Part shown: positions 1-11,690 of the stretch, piece by piece | Layout: every line of letters starts with the position of its first letter | Numbering within the stretch: position 1 is the stretch's first letter | Assembly: GCF_958450345.1 (NCBI RefSeq) | Contig: NC_088782.1 | Coordinates: 105,740,358-105,804,357 of the forward strand | From: Calliphora vicina | Taxonomy: Eukaryota; Arthropoda; Insecta; Diptera; Calliphoridae | Direction of reading: 5' to 3' | DNA length: 64,000 nt | The notes under the pieces: model-generated | The model's database searches: none | What the model was told of the DNA's origin: nothing | Seen by the model: only the letters and a program-made list of their open reading frames with translations | Made by a program: the position numbers and the translations under genes

Positions 1-184
1 AGAAAACATAACTTGATAATGTAACAAAATCGATTACTCGGTTTTTAAGTTATTCAGTATTGGCAGATGTGCCCCTATGGCGAATGATCCCCCTTCTACC
101 CTACTTCCTTTATCTTTGGATTACTAAGGTCTTTTATCGCCTAGAGAATAGCAGCTTCTCCGTTTTAGCTGTGCTTCACCCTAG

Positions 185-438
185 CCCGTTTACATGGAAC
201 CATATACATTAGAAATTGTATATGATTCCAGAACTTCCGATAATTGGTTAGAATGTTCACCGATCATTTCAGCTATTAGCGACTTAAGATTGAAATTTTA
301 TATCCAGCAAACGCTTACTAAGAATTCGTGTCTTTCTGCCGGTGATTTGGAAGTGATCCTTAACTTGATTAACAGATTGCTATACAAACTAAATGACTTG
401 GGTTACGATATCACAACGCAACCTTATACTGGACTTAT
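185..438 (+). CDS. Candidate coding exon of an unidentified host gene
   Basis: An open frame runs from just after a stop at 182-184; its first ATG is at 194. It would end at a TAA at 440-442, but GTAAGT at 439-444 matches the consensus 5' splice donor, so coding probably leaves the exon at 438 in phase 2. A pyrimidine-rich stretch ending CTTCACCCTAG at 184 is a plausible 3' splice acceptor. The exon is therefore either internal, or a first coding exon with nine 5' UTR bases before ATG. The 81 whole codons have a balanced composition (W, C, D, E, amphipathic leucines in SAGDLEVILNLINRLLYKL), unlike the low-complexity frames elsewhere in this AT-rich window. No domain is recognised. If real, the following tens of kb would be its intron. 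Alternatives are a decayed duplicate exon or a chance frame. Confidence 0.5.
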
Positions 439-444
439 GTAAGT

Positions 445-2318
445 TTTTGGCAGCTGCCAAACCAACCTAATCTTACTGTGGATAGCTAAATCAACAAACT
501 AAGGAGACAATTTTACAACTTTAACCAAGAGTGTTAACAAATTCCATATGGAATGATATACATTCGTATTTAGAAGTGTGTTAAAATCTGCCAATGGCCT
601 CAAATTTATTTAAACAATCTGTGTATGATGAAAATTATGAAAATATCTAAACTTCCAAGGTTTTATTTCTAACTTATGTATTTCTAAATACAAAATCATA
701 GCAACAAACAGAGAAAACCTAAACATATAAACAACAATTTCCCAATTATTCCATTTACCCATTAAAATAAGTATTTCAATAAATTATAATTATTTAAGCC
801 AGCCCCTTTTTTGTATAAAATTCAGCAATATGCCTGATGTTAGGCAACAATTGTTATTTTGCTATGACAGCCTTAAGGTATGCAATTAGAATAACAAATT
901 ATATTAAACATTTAATAAATATTAAATTATTAGTTTATATTCAAACGTGTTTTCGTTTTAAAATTAGATTTATTTTGTAGCTGTGAGTATTTTATGTGTA
1001 TAATGTATAATTAGATAAACATTTGATTTTTTTTTTATATTTCAAACATTTTTACACTCGCATAGTCTTATTCATGAGAAAATGCCAAATGATAACATTT
1101 ACTTTTCACAAAAAAATTGTAAGTAAATAAATACCAAATGTATAATTTATCTCTAAATATAATCAAACATACAGTTTTGCTGGTTTTCTACTGAATTAAA
1201 AACGATTTATTATGTAATTAAGAAGACAACAATGACGACGACGATGGCGATGAGGAAAAAGTCGTGACTTATATTTATCTTGCAGCAATTGTTATGAGTT
1301 TAAAATAACAACTTTAAAACAAAAGCAAAAAAATATATAAATTGTCTCAATTTGCTAAAACTGGGGACTATAACGCGAGAAATTTCAATTAAAGCGATTT
1401 TTCAAAAGCCACTAAAACTGAGGATTACTTAGAAATATCTTGTGCCGTTTGTAGTTGGTGGCTTTCATTCTAAATGTACTTATAAGTAGTAAAAAATACT
1501 ATTTACTTTTATTCCATTTAACTTATTATTTAGTTTGTTTTGTACTTTATTTAATACAATTTATTTTTTTTTATTTTTTGTTATTTAACTTGTGCGAATT
1601 TCTGTGTATTTATGTTTCGTCTTAAAACAAATATTTATTTGTTGAAACAAAAAATTATCGCAAAATACCAAAAAAGAAGACTTAACAGAAAAAAAAACTA
1701 TGTGTATATGACCTACTTTTGCAACTAGTGGGTTGTATATTTTTGTTTTATTGTTGTCTTGCGGCAAACCGACTCATTCACAAAAAGAGTCGTTTTGTTT
1801 AGATCAAAAAGAAAAATAAAACTGAATGTTTTTAGAAATTGATACTTTAAGGAAAAATATACAATGATTTTGTAAACAAAATATTAGTGTTTGTAAACAC
1901 TTTCTGTAGTTTTTTTTTCTTTAATAAATATTTAAGCTCTTTTTTCAGCTTTTTGTTATGGTGATATTTTTTGTTGTGTTGTACTTTTTGTACTTTAAAA
2001 GAGACAAATAATCTATTTGTTAGATACATTCACACTGAGCAATATTTTTGACAAAATAAGCATTATCACTGCTTTCAGCAACTATTTAAGATGTAAACCA
2101 ATAACAAATATATATCTATTAGCGAACAAATCTACAACAGAACAAAACCCACACAAAACTACTTCCAAAACTACTTCCATCATATAAAATACATTTATTC
2201 TGTAGGAGAGATGTTAGTGCTACGGTTGTTTGCTAGCTTGCGCAATTGATCATTTTGCATCTAAGTACACGAAAAGCTTTCGTCCCTTCGCCCTTCGGAA
2301 TTTAACCTATTTTTTTTT
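445..2318. other. AT-rich non-coding DNA, no gene seen
   Basis: A/T homopolymers and short words with no coding-like frame. A short GAC/GAT-type run sits near 1230-1250. The frames at 1585-1767 and 1847-2029 are low-complexity K/F/N-rich and look like chance. Confidence 0.5.
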
Positions 2319-2761
2319 ATCAAAATTTCAACTTTAGGCCACATGTTCTAAAATTCCAAAGCTGCGAATAAAAAACGGAAAGCAGCTTTGGAAACCTTGA
2401 TTTGTTCCCTATTTATCCCTATAATATTTTCCTAGCCCCGAAGGAAATGTGATCCTATGGCCAAATTTTTAAAAATAGCATTTTTGGGATTTTCGATTGC
2501 GGGATTCCTTTTAACCTCTTGATATTTTTTATTACATTTTCTTATTTAGAAAGACAAATTTAAAAAACGTTGAAAATTTCATTGAGTTTTGTTAATAAAT
2601 AACGATTTTATTACATATTACATATTTATTGAGTTTTTTAAAACTAAAATTTGTATCAAAATTTTAATAGGATTGCAAAAATTAGGAACAATTTGATCCA
2701 CATTTATTCCGAACTAATTTTTTTTGTTTAGATAAGTTAATTTTTGGTCGTACAAAAAAAA
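2319..2761 (+). repeat. Left arm of a large fold-back repeat
   Basis: This block reappears as its reverse complement at 3896-4341. Matching landmarks, read inward from both ends, are ATCAAAATTTCAA, CCACATGTTCTAAAAT, GAAAGCAGCTTT, CCGAAGGAAATGTG, TTTTGGGATTTT, CATTGAGTTTTGTTAATAAA, TTAATAGGATTGCAAA and TTAATTTTTGGTC. The arms are imperfect, with many substitutions and small indels, so the copy is old. No transposase frame is visible between them. It is probably a non-autonomous fold-back DNA element. Confidence 0.75.
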
Positions 2762-3537
2762 AATGATACACAGAAAAAAGTTTCAACATAAATATTATGA
2801 TTTGATTTCATTGATTTCAATTCATAACATTTATTAATATTTTCTTAAATAGTATGACTTTTTGCATATTTTATGTTTTCAAACTAAATTTAGAAGGCTT
2901 GGAAAATATAATTACAATTTATTTACATATGTATACATACATATTTGTATGTTGTTTGAAAATTTTCCTGGATTTTTTTTATTTTTTTGTTTTTCAGCTT
3001 CAAAATGAGAAAATATGTGCGAAATTGACACATTTTTTTAACAGGATGCTATGCTTTAATGTTTATGAATGTTTTATAATTTTTAATGATATTTTTAAAA
3101 TTTCAGATGTTGTTGATATTCATTTTGAAATATTGGCCATAATAGCCATATTTATGCAAACAGTTTTGATATAATTCATTACACAATACAATTATAATGC
3201 AATTTATTACAAAATATTAAATTTATGTAAAAAAACAAAAATTTGCGTCATGTACAAATTAAAAATATTTATGAACATGTTCTTATTCTGAATGAAAAAA
3301 GTTTGGAAAAAAAAGTCATGTTCGATTAATAATATTTATTACAAAATTCATTCCAATTATGAATTTCTTTTTTCTATGTACTTTAAAATAAAAATTTTAA
3401 ATATTTTTAGCTAAAGAAAATTTAAATGTTTTCCAGTTGTTTTTTCGAAATTGTTTTCTAATTTTTTTTTTAATTTAAAAAAAAAAATAATTTTTTTTTT
3501 AATATTTAGCGAAAAAAAAATGTTTTGGTGAAAAAAA

Positions 3538-4812
3538 AATTCGTGTTAAAAAATATTTTTTCCGATTTTGACCCATTGTAGGTCCAACTTACTATGGTCT
3601 TATATACGACGTTGCACAGGTCTTTGAAATATCTATCATTAGATAACCATATTGTCTATATTAATGATATTCTGGATCATTATAGATAGCGAAGTCGGTA
3701 TAGCCATGTCCGTCTGTGTGTTGAAATCAACTTTTCAATACATCGGGAATTCTTCTGGCTCGGTTACTATTTACAATCGACCAAATCGACAGAAAATTTA
3801 TAAAAATTTTTTAGTAAGAAAAAGTGCAATATTTTTGAAGGACGGAGTTTTAAAGTGGCATATTTTTGAATCTAATTGAGATATTGACTTGACATTTTTT
3901 TGTAAGACCAAAAATTAACAAATATAGCTCGGAATGAATGCGGATCAAATTTTTCCTAATATTTGCAATCCTATTAAAATTTTGATATAAATTTTACTTT
4001 TAGAAACTCAATGAATATGTAATATATAATAAAATCTTTATTTATTAACAAAACTCAATGAAATTTTTAGCGTTTTTTTAATTTGTCATTCTAAATAACA
4101 AGGTGTATAAAAACTTGTCAAAAGGTCAAACGGAATCCCTCAATTCTTAAAAATTGGAGCAAAAATCCCAAAAATGGTATTTTTTACAATTTTTCCTATA
4201 AGGTCCACATTTCCTTCGGGGCCTGGAAAATGCTTTAAGGATTAATAGGAAACACATCAGGGTTTTTAAAGCTGCTTTCCGTTTTCTGATCCCTGCTTTG
4301 GGATTTTAGAACATGTGGCCCAAAATTGAAATTTTGATAAAATCTCTTAAATCTTTTGTATGTTATTGTTAATTTAGTTGTCTAACTAACAAACAAAAAT
4401 TCGAGTCCATTCGGTAAAAGTTCGCCCTATATTTTTAAAAAAATTTAAAATTTCGATTTTGAAATGCCTATAACTAGGAAATTATAAGAGATAAATAGCA
4501 CACGCAAGAATATTTTTTCAAAATATAAAATTCTTTGAAATCGGATTTGAAGTAAAAAAATGGCACGTGTTTAAACATTTTACGTGTCGAAGGTACCCTA
4601 CTTTTCCATTTTAATAACTTAAACTCGAATACTCCTTGGCTACGCCCAATTCAAATTTTATCCCGCTCGGACCAGCCGTTTAGAAATGCCAGATTTATTT
4701 GCAAAAAATTTCGATTCTTCCTCACTGTGCGATGTATATAAGGCTATACTAAGTTGGACCTACAATGGGTCATAATCGGGAAAAATATTTTTTAAGCTGA
4801 ATTTTTTTTTAA
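3538..4812. mobile_element. Second, overlapping inverted-repeat element
   Basis: 3538-3615 (ending GACCCATTGTAGGTCCAACT plus ATATACGACG) is matched in inverse at 4730-4812 (GTATATAAGG, then AGTTGGACCTACAATGGGTC, then AAATATTTTTTAAG). These outer arms bracket the right arm of the fold-back repeat. The unit also contains CCATGTCCGTCTGTGTG near 3704, the GTCY tract typical of dipteran mini-me elements. 4440-4735 recurs inverted at 22810-23110, including the phrase CCGTTTAGAAATG. Confidence 0.6.
3896..4341 (-). repeat. Right arm of the large fold-back repeat
   Basis: Reverse-complement partner of 2319-2761, sharing in the same order GACCAAAAATTAA, TTTGCAATCCTATTAAAA, ACAAAACTCAATGAAA, AAAATCCCAAAAATG, CACATTTCCTTCGGGG, AAAGCTGCTTTCCG and TTTTAGAACATGTGG. 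Part of this arm and its flank (about 3815-3990) recurs in the same orientation at 23335-23520, so the sequence belongs to a dispersed family. Confidence 0.75.
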
Positions 4813-4969
4813 TCTAAAAATTTCCAAAAAAAACTTTTTTTTAAAATTAAAAAAAAAAGTTTTAAAAGCTTTTTTAAAAAAAATTAAAAAACAATTAGGA
4901 AAAAAAAATTTGAAAACTATTTAAAAAAAATTACTTTTGTTTAAATAAAAATATTTTTAAGTATAATTT

Positions 4970-5022
4970 GGTGAAGGGTATATAAGATTCGGCATAGCCG
5001 AATATAGCTCTCTTACTTGTTC
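4970..5022 (+). mobile_element. 3' end of a DINE-like element, CGGC-hairpin type
   Basis: GAAGGGTATATAAGATTCGG, then ATAGCCGAATATAG, then CTCTCTTACTTGTT. The same terminal block ends the elements at 15957 and 32991. The GATTCGGC/GCCGAAT stem followed by CTTACTTGTT resembles the 3' stem-loop terminus of DINE-1/Helentron-type non-autonomous elements. Only the terminus is recognisable here. Confidence 0.65.
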
Positions 5023-5377
5023 AAACTCATTTCAAAATTTTGACTTTGATAAAAAATATTTCACGATTAGGAGATATTGCCAACAAATGTTTTACGTTTT
5101 ATTTTGGAATTTTATGGAAATAAGAGGACATTTAAAAAAAAATCATTGATTTATTTATTGAAATATTTTCATATTTGTACAAGTTACAAGATTTACAATG
5201 TTTTCCTAACCAGAAGTGGTAAACTTTGACACCGCGTGTCTCACCTTGTATTCTAACGGTGTGGTCACAAAATTTAATTTTCTTAAAGCCTTTATCCTCA
5301 TCTAAGATTCGTTCATACATCATTTTGCACTCGGCTCAGTAGTTTAGAAGATTCAGATTTATTACGACTTTTTTGAT

Positions 5378-5793
5378 GAAAGACCAAAAAAATAGGGGTC
5401 CGTGTCTCCCAGTTTTACCCAAAGTCATGGGGCCTCGGTGTTTTGGCCATAAACTATTAAAGTTTATAAACTAGAGCATACTTTTAGGCAGCATTAAAAA
5501 AAATAATTTCTAAATTTATTTTGAATTTTTTAAAGTTTTTTGCGATTTTGATCATGAAGATGACGTTTTTTTTTGTTTTATATGTTTACAATTTTTGTTC
5601 TTTATGACAAGGGCTCCAACTTTGCCTCAAAGAGTAAATCAAAATTCCGAATTTTTTGCAAGATATGAGCCTAAAACAATTATCACTTTTTGCAAAAACT
5701 ACACCGAGGGCCCAAATCTTAGGGGGCCCATAAAAAAAGTGCATGAATTTGTGCAAAACTGGGAGACACGGGTCTTTTTTTTGTCTTTTATCA
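5378..5793. mobile_element. Small terminal-inverted-repeat element (MITE-like)
   Basis: About 415 bp bounded by inverted repeats. The left has AAAGACCAAAAAAATAGGGG and CCGTGTCTCCCAGTTTT; the right end is the inverse, AAAACTGGGAGACACGGG then TCTTTTTTTTGTCTTT. The inversion continues inward more weakly, with GGCCTCGGTG on the left and CACCGAGGGCCC on the right. No transposase frame is seen; the frames inside (5595-5798, 5743-5937) are shadows of the repeat. Confidence 0.65.
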
Positions 5794-5799
5794 CGTAGT

Positions 5800-7597
5800 T
5801 GTGTCCGTATAAGGTTATATTTTTTCGTGTTGCACTCTGTAATTCAATTACAGCATGAGTCATTTTCTGGTCGAGTACTTTCTCGTTTCGATAATCAAAG
5901 GTCTACGCCAACAAGCTCTCTACCGCTCGATCATTGAGGAATGCAATTCAATGCTTCATCTATGAAATTCAGCCAAATTTATGTAAAATGGTCATGGAAC
6001 ATTTCGACAAAAGTATGCGTATAAGCCAACAATACCTTGGTATTTTCCATTTAATTAAAATTTTTCGTTAATTTTGGCACACCTTTTACATGGTCATGTA
6101 AAGCCTCACTAATAATAATAACAATACAGTCCCCAAAAACATGAAATATTTTGACAGCTGTCATTTACATAAACAATGTAATTAAATTTGTTGTTTTACA
6201 AGTATTTATCATACAATTTACATTTAACAAGATTATCATCTTGATTTTATTTTTAGTTATTTTTATTTTTTGGTTCTGTATTTTAGCTTCCCAAAGAATT
6301 ACTTGTAAGTAGTAGTTGTTTTTTTCAATTCAACATTTTAATTGTAAGTTGTGAATAAGAGCAGCTGAAAGTTGAGTGTTTGAGTTAAATCAAAACATAA
6401 AACTTCTTAAACATTTTTTGAAAAATATTCAAGTATTTGTTCATGTACGATATACAACTTGACATTAATCATGTAATCTTGTTTGTTATTACTCGCATTC
6501 AAGTGGACCTTTAAAAATGTTTCCTACTACTGTGATTGTGATGGCTGGAGCAGTGAACGTGGTGTGCCCACTTTGGAAAATATGTGTGTGTTTAAGGGAA
6601 TAAGTGGTAGGCAGTTGCTGGGGGTATTACAGATTGATAAGGATTTCATATGTAAATAAGTAGTTAGTATAAAATCTGTTGGGGTATCATTAGTTTGTCA
6701 TAGAATTTGTAGTGAACGACACGCTACGTCATAGATAAATACACATAGTTCAAACTCTAAAGGTCTTTAATTTAAGGACTAAATAGCTCTACTACATCTC
6801 TTATTCCCCTACTACCATTAATCATTATTTTCTTAATACTTGTAACATTAAACTCCCCCCATTTCAATTTTGGTACCCTCCCTCCCTCCTTCCCTCAAAC
6901 AATTTGTAAGTGTTTTGTCTCCAAAAACTTTATAACATGACTTCAGCTGTCATGTTAAACAAATTGTTTATTTGTAAGTAAATACAATACAAAATCTTTT
7001 TGCTACAACTCATAAGACTTTGTATTTATTTTATTTATTATTATTATTGTCCAAAAAAAAACACTTTTAACAAAACATTTCATTTTGTTTTAATGACTTA
7101 AAGTCGTAAATTCTGCATGTGAGTTGGGTTTTTTTTGTGTTGGTCCGGTAATTCATACTCATATATGACACGTGCCAAGATTAAATGACATGGATACGAG
7201 TATGAAGGGATTACAATTGTTGAGTTTCCTCTCTGTGTCTCTGTCTGTTTGTGTTTTTGAAGTAAGTAAATGATATGAAATAAAATTAATAGGAATCGTA
7301 TGAAACAAAGTAGATAATTTTTTTTAATAATTATTAAACCGATTAAATGTATTTATAGGGAATAGGAAAACGAAATGAAAACTGTCATATATTGAGGATA
7401 ATACTAGAGGGGACAGTATATATTAGGCAGGCTCTTATTTTATATTTTGTAGATATTCTGTGTTTCCAAGGTCTAAAATTGGTTATTGTCATCTGAAATT
7501 TAGGAAAAATCACATTAAGTTTAGATTTTGCACATTTTATTTGAAGATTATTTAAAAAAGAAGTTCAAAAAATTAAATGTTGAAAACAAAGTCCAAT
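5800..7597. other. Non-coding AT-rich DNA, no gene seen
   Basis: No coding-like frame. GACAGCTGTC near 6153 is a short palindrome containing an E-box (CAGCTG), and a similar CAGCTGTCATG lies near 6945. Neither is enough to call a regulatory element. Confidence 0.4.
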
Positions 7598-8051
7598 AAA
7601 AACAAGTAAGAAAATATAGTCGGTCAAGGCCGACCATATGATACACTACACCAATCTAATTATGGATCAATCGCAATAAAAATAGGTGGCATGACTTCTG
7701 TATATATGAAACCTATTTGTGTTGAATTTTATTTGAATACCAATATTTTTAAGAAATCTACACTCATTCAAATGATTTTCGGAAGTGGCCATTTATAGGA
7801 GCAATGACTGATTATGGACCGATCGTTATACAATTTAGTGACATGACTTTTGTATATATATACAAATTATTTGTGTTGAGTTTTATTAGAATACCAATAT
7901 TTTTAAGAAATTTATGATACTTAAAGTGATTTTCGGAAGTGGGTCTATTGGTAGCTGTGACTAATTATGGACCGATCATCACAAAATTTGGTGAGGCCAG
8001 TTTGAAATCTATAAAACTTACCCTCCCCACTATGGTGGTGTAGGGTATAAA
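7598..8051 (-). mobile_element. Internally deleted mini-me/DINE-like element, GGTCGG type
   Basis: On the minus strand the element starts with the TATACCCTACACCACCATAG head (8051 side) and ends in a GGTCGG...CCGACC hairpin followed by CTTACTTGTTTT (7598 side). The body repeats phrases shared with the copies at 21871, 27541 and 51953: a 'cggtccataatt' phrase, CCCATATAAGG-like words and 'cttccgaaaatca'. The (GTCY)n microsatellite is absent, so this is a deletion derivative. Confidence 0.75.
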
Positions 8052-8084
8052 TAGTTTTCATATAAATGTTTAAATTAAAATATC

Positions 8085-8250
8085 ACAAGCAAAATCGGTA
8101 TTAAATTTTGGTTCGATAACGATATTCATAAGATTTTTATTTAGATTAATATATTTTTCGGATGTGGTCCTTATATAGGACCTATGACCAATTATGGGTG
8201 GATCTTCACAAAATCCAATACTATGATTTTTGCTTTTATATAACAGATCT
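8085..8250 (-). mobile_element. Remnant of a DINE-like body, CGGC-hairpin type
   Basis: Read on the minus strand this matches the interior phrases of 14635-15957 and 30946-32991: 'attttgtgaa', a 'cataattggtcata' phrase, 'atataaggaccaca' and 'ccgaaaa'. Neither terminus is present. Confidence 0.5.
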
Positions 8251-8415
8251 ACAGTCACACAGTGGTTTAGAAACTTTTTTTTTTGGAAATAATTCGGTAT
8301 CTCGGGAACTATTGGAGATATTATTACAAAATTTCACATGGTTAGAGCTGAGGTGTTTTTGAGTTGAATTACATTTGTTCAGCTTCCTAGGGGTAATACG
8401 GGCCAGTTTCTACCC

Positions 8416-9024
8416 CCTCAAAGTTGGTCACCTCGGGTCTCAAAATTTTTAAAAAAATCCCCAAAAATTCAATTATGATCCGAAAGAGCTGAAATTTAAA
8501 ATATAAATAGTCCTTGAGAAGATCTACGAAAAATACACTTACATGTGTAGGTTATCTCCTTCAGTTGAAGAGATATTTAGGTTTATTTTTTTTTTTTTAA
8601 TTTTGCTTGATTTTTTGTTGTTGTTTTTTAGATATGGCGGCCCTACGGAGGAAATTTGTTTCTACAAAAGAAAAAATATAGGGACTTTTTTAGGAAAAAT
8701 CGTAAAAAATTAGGCCCATTTTACATGTTCCAACTTTGGATGCGTGTAACTTTTTACACGGACGAGATAACTGTTACCAAGTTTTTTTTATTTTATTTAG
8801 AATTTTATTGCCAATATAGCTGATATTTTGAAAAAAAAATTCGACCCTCCGTAGGGCCGCCATATCTAAAACACAAAAAAAAATCGAGCAAACATTTTTT
8901 GTAGATCTTCTCAAGGACTATTTATATTTTAAATTTCAGCTCATTCGGATCATAAATGAATTTTTGGAGAGTTTTTTAAAAATTTTGAGACCCGAGGTGA
9001 CCAACTTTGAGGGGGCATTTAAAA
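8416..9024. mobile_element. Fold-back element of about 600 bp
   Basis: The left arm (8416-8545, CCCCTCAAAGTTGGTCACCT then CGGGTCTCAAAATTTTTAAA) is the reverse complement of the right arm (8895-9024, TTTTGAGACCCGAGGTGACC then AACTTTGAGGGGG). An inner pair also matches: GATATGGCGGCCCTACGGAG at about 8630 and CTCCGTAGGGCCGCCATATC at about 8850. The left arm carries an extra segment (about 8546-8615) missing from the right. No protein is encoded. Confidence 0.75.
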
Positions 9025-9239
9025 CTGTACACTTTCTTTTGACGCATTAAAAATGGAGTATTTTTGGTTTTGTTGTTACTGTTTTTGTTGCAGTTGAAAT
9101 AGTTTAGTTTTTTGTTCATATATTGCAAGAGAACAATTAAATGTTTTGTTAAATATACTAGAACTGGAGAAAAAATTGTTTTTTAATATGTAAATAAAAT
9201 GTTTTAAATGTAAAAACAAGTTGTACACTTTCATATATA

Positions 9240-9372
9240 TCAATGAACGCGAATCGATGACTGATTTTCAAAGGAAATTTGGATAATTTGAAAGCGTCAA
9301 CAACATTCATGATTATTCTGATCATAAATGTCAAAAAGTGGGAGCAGAATGACAGTTCATTTGACAGCTAAC
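9240..9372. repeat. Dispersed repeat shared with 16260-16400
   Basis: Words such as GAATCGATGA, GATTTTCAAA, ATAAATTTGG-like, CATGATTATT, GATCATAAATGTCAAAAAGT and ATGACAGTTCATTTGACA occur in the same order here and at 16260-16400. Here the block lies just upstream of the mariner remnant and could be the old 5' flank or untranslated end of that element. Confidence 0.5.
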
Positions 9373-9480
9373 TCTTTCTCGTGAGTTCTATCGGACTTAC
9401 AAAAAAAAGCATTTAGTAGTTTTGTTCTATTTGCCATTTAAGAGTATTTCAGCTGTTCTATCTTTGAAAGTGTTCACAAT

Positions 9481-10059
9481 ATGAAAAATTTTGTTGCCCA
9501 TTCAATTTTCTGAGCAGAGGATTTGCTCTAAATAAAATTCACAATTAAATTCTCAATAGTTATATTTTCCAGCGTCCATCGTTATATGCCGGAAGTTTTA
9601 CTTTACTTCTTTAATTCGAAGAAAATCGCCGCTAAAGCTTATGGTGACTGTGTTCTATCAGTTTCAACGTGCGAGAGATGTGCGGTTCAGAAGTGGTGAT
9701 TTTGGCACGGAATACAGAAATCACCCAGGTCAGCCAAAACAATTTAAAGACCAAGAATTGGAGGCATGAAGATTGTTATCAAACTCAACAAGAGCTTACA
9801 AAATCAGTTCGACCTACTCAAACAGCAATTTCAAAACGTTTGCGAGTAGCAGGATTCATCCAAAAGTAGGGAAATTCCACCGAATCATTACTTGCCATGC
9901 AAAATGTATTCATTGCGAAAACCCGTAGCATAAGATAAAGTATGTGAAGAAAGGCCAACCAGCCAAATTGACACCAAAACAAATATACATGGCGCTTATG
10001 TAAATCTATGTATTTGGTGGCAGCAAAATTGTAAGACCAGACCATTACAGGGTATCTGT
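9481..10059 (+). pseudogene. mariner transposase, 5' and central fragments
   Basis: The decayed frames give successive pieces of a mariner-family transposase (cut-and-paste DDD enzyme). VLLYFFNSKKIAAKAYGD comes from the N-terminal helix-turn-helix region (about 9590-9650). Frame shifts then give RSGDFGTEYRNHPGQPKQF, and TQTAISKRLRVAGFIQK of the second HTH (to 9866). A deletion leads to a piece resembling the catalytic-domain linker (GQPAK, then LCIWW-like, 9945-10030). ATG at 9481 with KNFVA may be the original start, but a stop and extra sequence follow. At least two frameshifts, several stops and an internal deletion make it non-functional. It continues at 11371 after an insertion. Confidence 0.75.
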
Positions 10060-11362
10060 TAAGGTAATCGAATTATTCTATTTTTCTCTTGTTCGAATAA
10101 AACGAATAATTCGAATAAGAGATTTTAACTTGTTCGAATAATTCGATCACACATTTAAAATTAATCGAATTATCCGAATAATTTAAATTTTTTTAAAAAA
10201 GTAAAGAATGAAGTTTTGATGTCGGTTTTTTAATATTTTATTGTTAAAGAAAAACAAAAAATAACGTTAAAGTTAACAATTCAAGTATTGATAATGTTAA
10301 AAAACATTCGAAAACAAAGTCCATCATTAAATTTTCATCAGCAATATTCTGATAAGATTAACTCCCGAACAATCTACAAAACAATTGACTAGCAATTTCC
10401 GTTTTGGAGCTATGCTTTAAAAAATTTGAGGTAGTTGGACATGATTCTGAATTCAAATACAATTAAGAATACGTATTAAAAACTTTTTTTATATCGTTCA
10501 TTAATTCGGGTTTTAAATTGAGCAACTAATTCTTTAGTAAATTAATTATTCACTATTTCTAAATTATTTATAACAAATTATATTACACCCTCAAGCTCTA
10601 TTAACGTTGCCGAATCTTTGATTTATAAAGTGGTCATAGGGAATTACACAAATCTGTCCAAAGTTTGAAGTTAGGCAGTGCTAATTTGAAGTTAGGCAGT
10701 GCATGATTGACGCATTTACAAAAAGTTTATTATTTATTAACTTATATACATAAATTTTAAGATCATTGCCTTCATCTATTTCAATGTAATCATTATAAAT
10801 GTCATCCTCAATATCACTTTCGATGACCGTTTCAAAATCACATTCTCCATCACATTCAACTCCACTTTAATCGAAGTTAATATTTTGATATTAATTGCGA
10901 TTGTTCTAATATTTCGCCAGCTAAATAACAAATATTTTATTCCGTACCTTTTATTTTTATTAGTTCAAGTCCTAAGTTAAACATTTTGAAAGATTTGTTT
11001 TTAAAATTGTAACTTCTTGCAGTAATATTTATAGAAGGAGCTATCGGAACACTCATCTACAGTGATCGAAAGTCTCTTTGTCTTTAGTTATTTGTCGAAT
11101 TTCGGAAACAATACAATTTTTTTAATCATTTTTTAAACTTATTTAAATTTGAAATTATGAAAAATTTGAATCAATTTATCAATTTTAATCAATTTATTAA
11201 ATTTAAATATATACGAACATTTATTCGTTTTATTCGATTATTCAACATAAAATTGTTCGAATTATTCGTTATTCGAAAATGGCCATTTTTAAATTGTTCG
11301 AGTAATTATTCGTATGAAATTATTCGATTAATCGAACTCTCATTCGTCGAACGAATACCCTA
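10060..11362. mobile_element. hAT-like DNA transposon remnant, with target duplication
   Basis: The element begins TAAGGTAATCGAATTATTC and ends ...GTCGAACGAATACCCTA, whose reverse complement is TAGGGTATTCGTTCGAC. It is flanked on both sides by GTATCTGT (10052-10059 and 11363-11370), an exact 8-bp duplication. The 8-bp target site and TA-GGG-type terminus are hAT hallmarks. Both subterminal regions are packed with short TTCGAATAATTCGA-like repeats, also typical of hAT ends. The 1303-bp interior lacks an intact transposase. A short acidic open stretch on the minus strand (about 10740-10870, many D/E residues) may be a coding relic. A direct repeat GAAGTTAGGCAGTGC occurs twice at about 10665-10700. 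Confidence 0.8.
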
Positions 11363-11690
11363 GTATCTGTACCGAATGCAACTGATACGTTTGATGAGAG
11401 CATTCGCCGAAAAACGCCCAGAATATGTGAGACATAAAACCGTAATATTCCGTCATGACAACTTTCGTACACATAAAAAGAATTGAGAATGAAGTGGTTT
11501 TGAAATTTTGCTTCATCCGCATTATAGTCAAGACTACTATTTGTTTCTATGACTGCAGAACGCTCTCTGTGGAATACGATTCTCTTTAGAATAGAGTATC
11601 CGATATTGACTTAATTCGTCCTTGGCCTCAAAAAATGAGCAGTTATTTTGGCTCGAAATCCATATATTGCCAGAAAAATGATACCTAGCA
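11363..11690 (+). pseudogene. mariner transposase, C-terminal fragment
   Basis: Resumes the mariner interrupted at 10059. Interrupted frames read AEKRPEYV, VIFRHDN (the second catalytic aspartate with its HDN context), LLHPHYSQD (replacing the usual PYSPDL-type motif), LQNALCGIRF and SSLASKNEQLFWLEIHILPEK-like sequence near the C-terminus, in the family order. Stops and shifts break it. The third catalytic position is too decayed to assess. Confidence 0.75.

Noticed and set aside
2854..3174. 106-codon F/I/Y-rich frame
   Set aside because: Low-complexity translation of T-rich DNA between fold-back arms.
9818..10045. 75-codon minus-strand frame
   Set aside because: Antisense to the mariner fragment, which explains the region.
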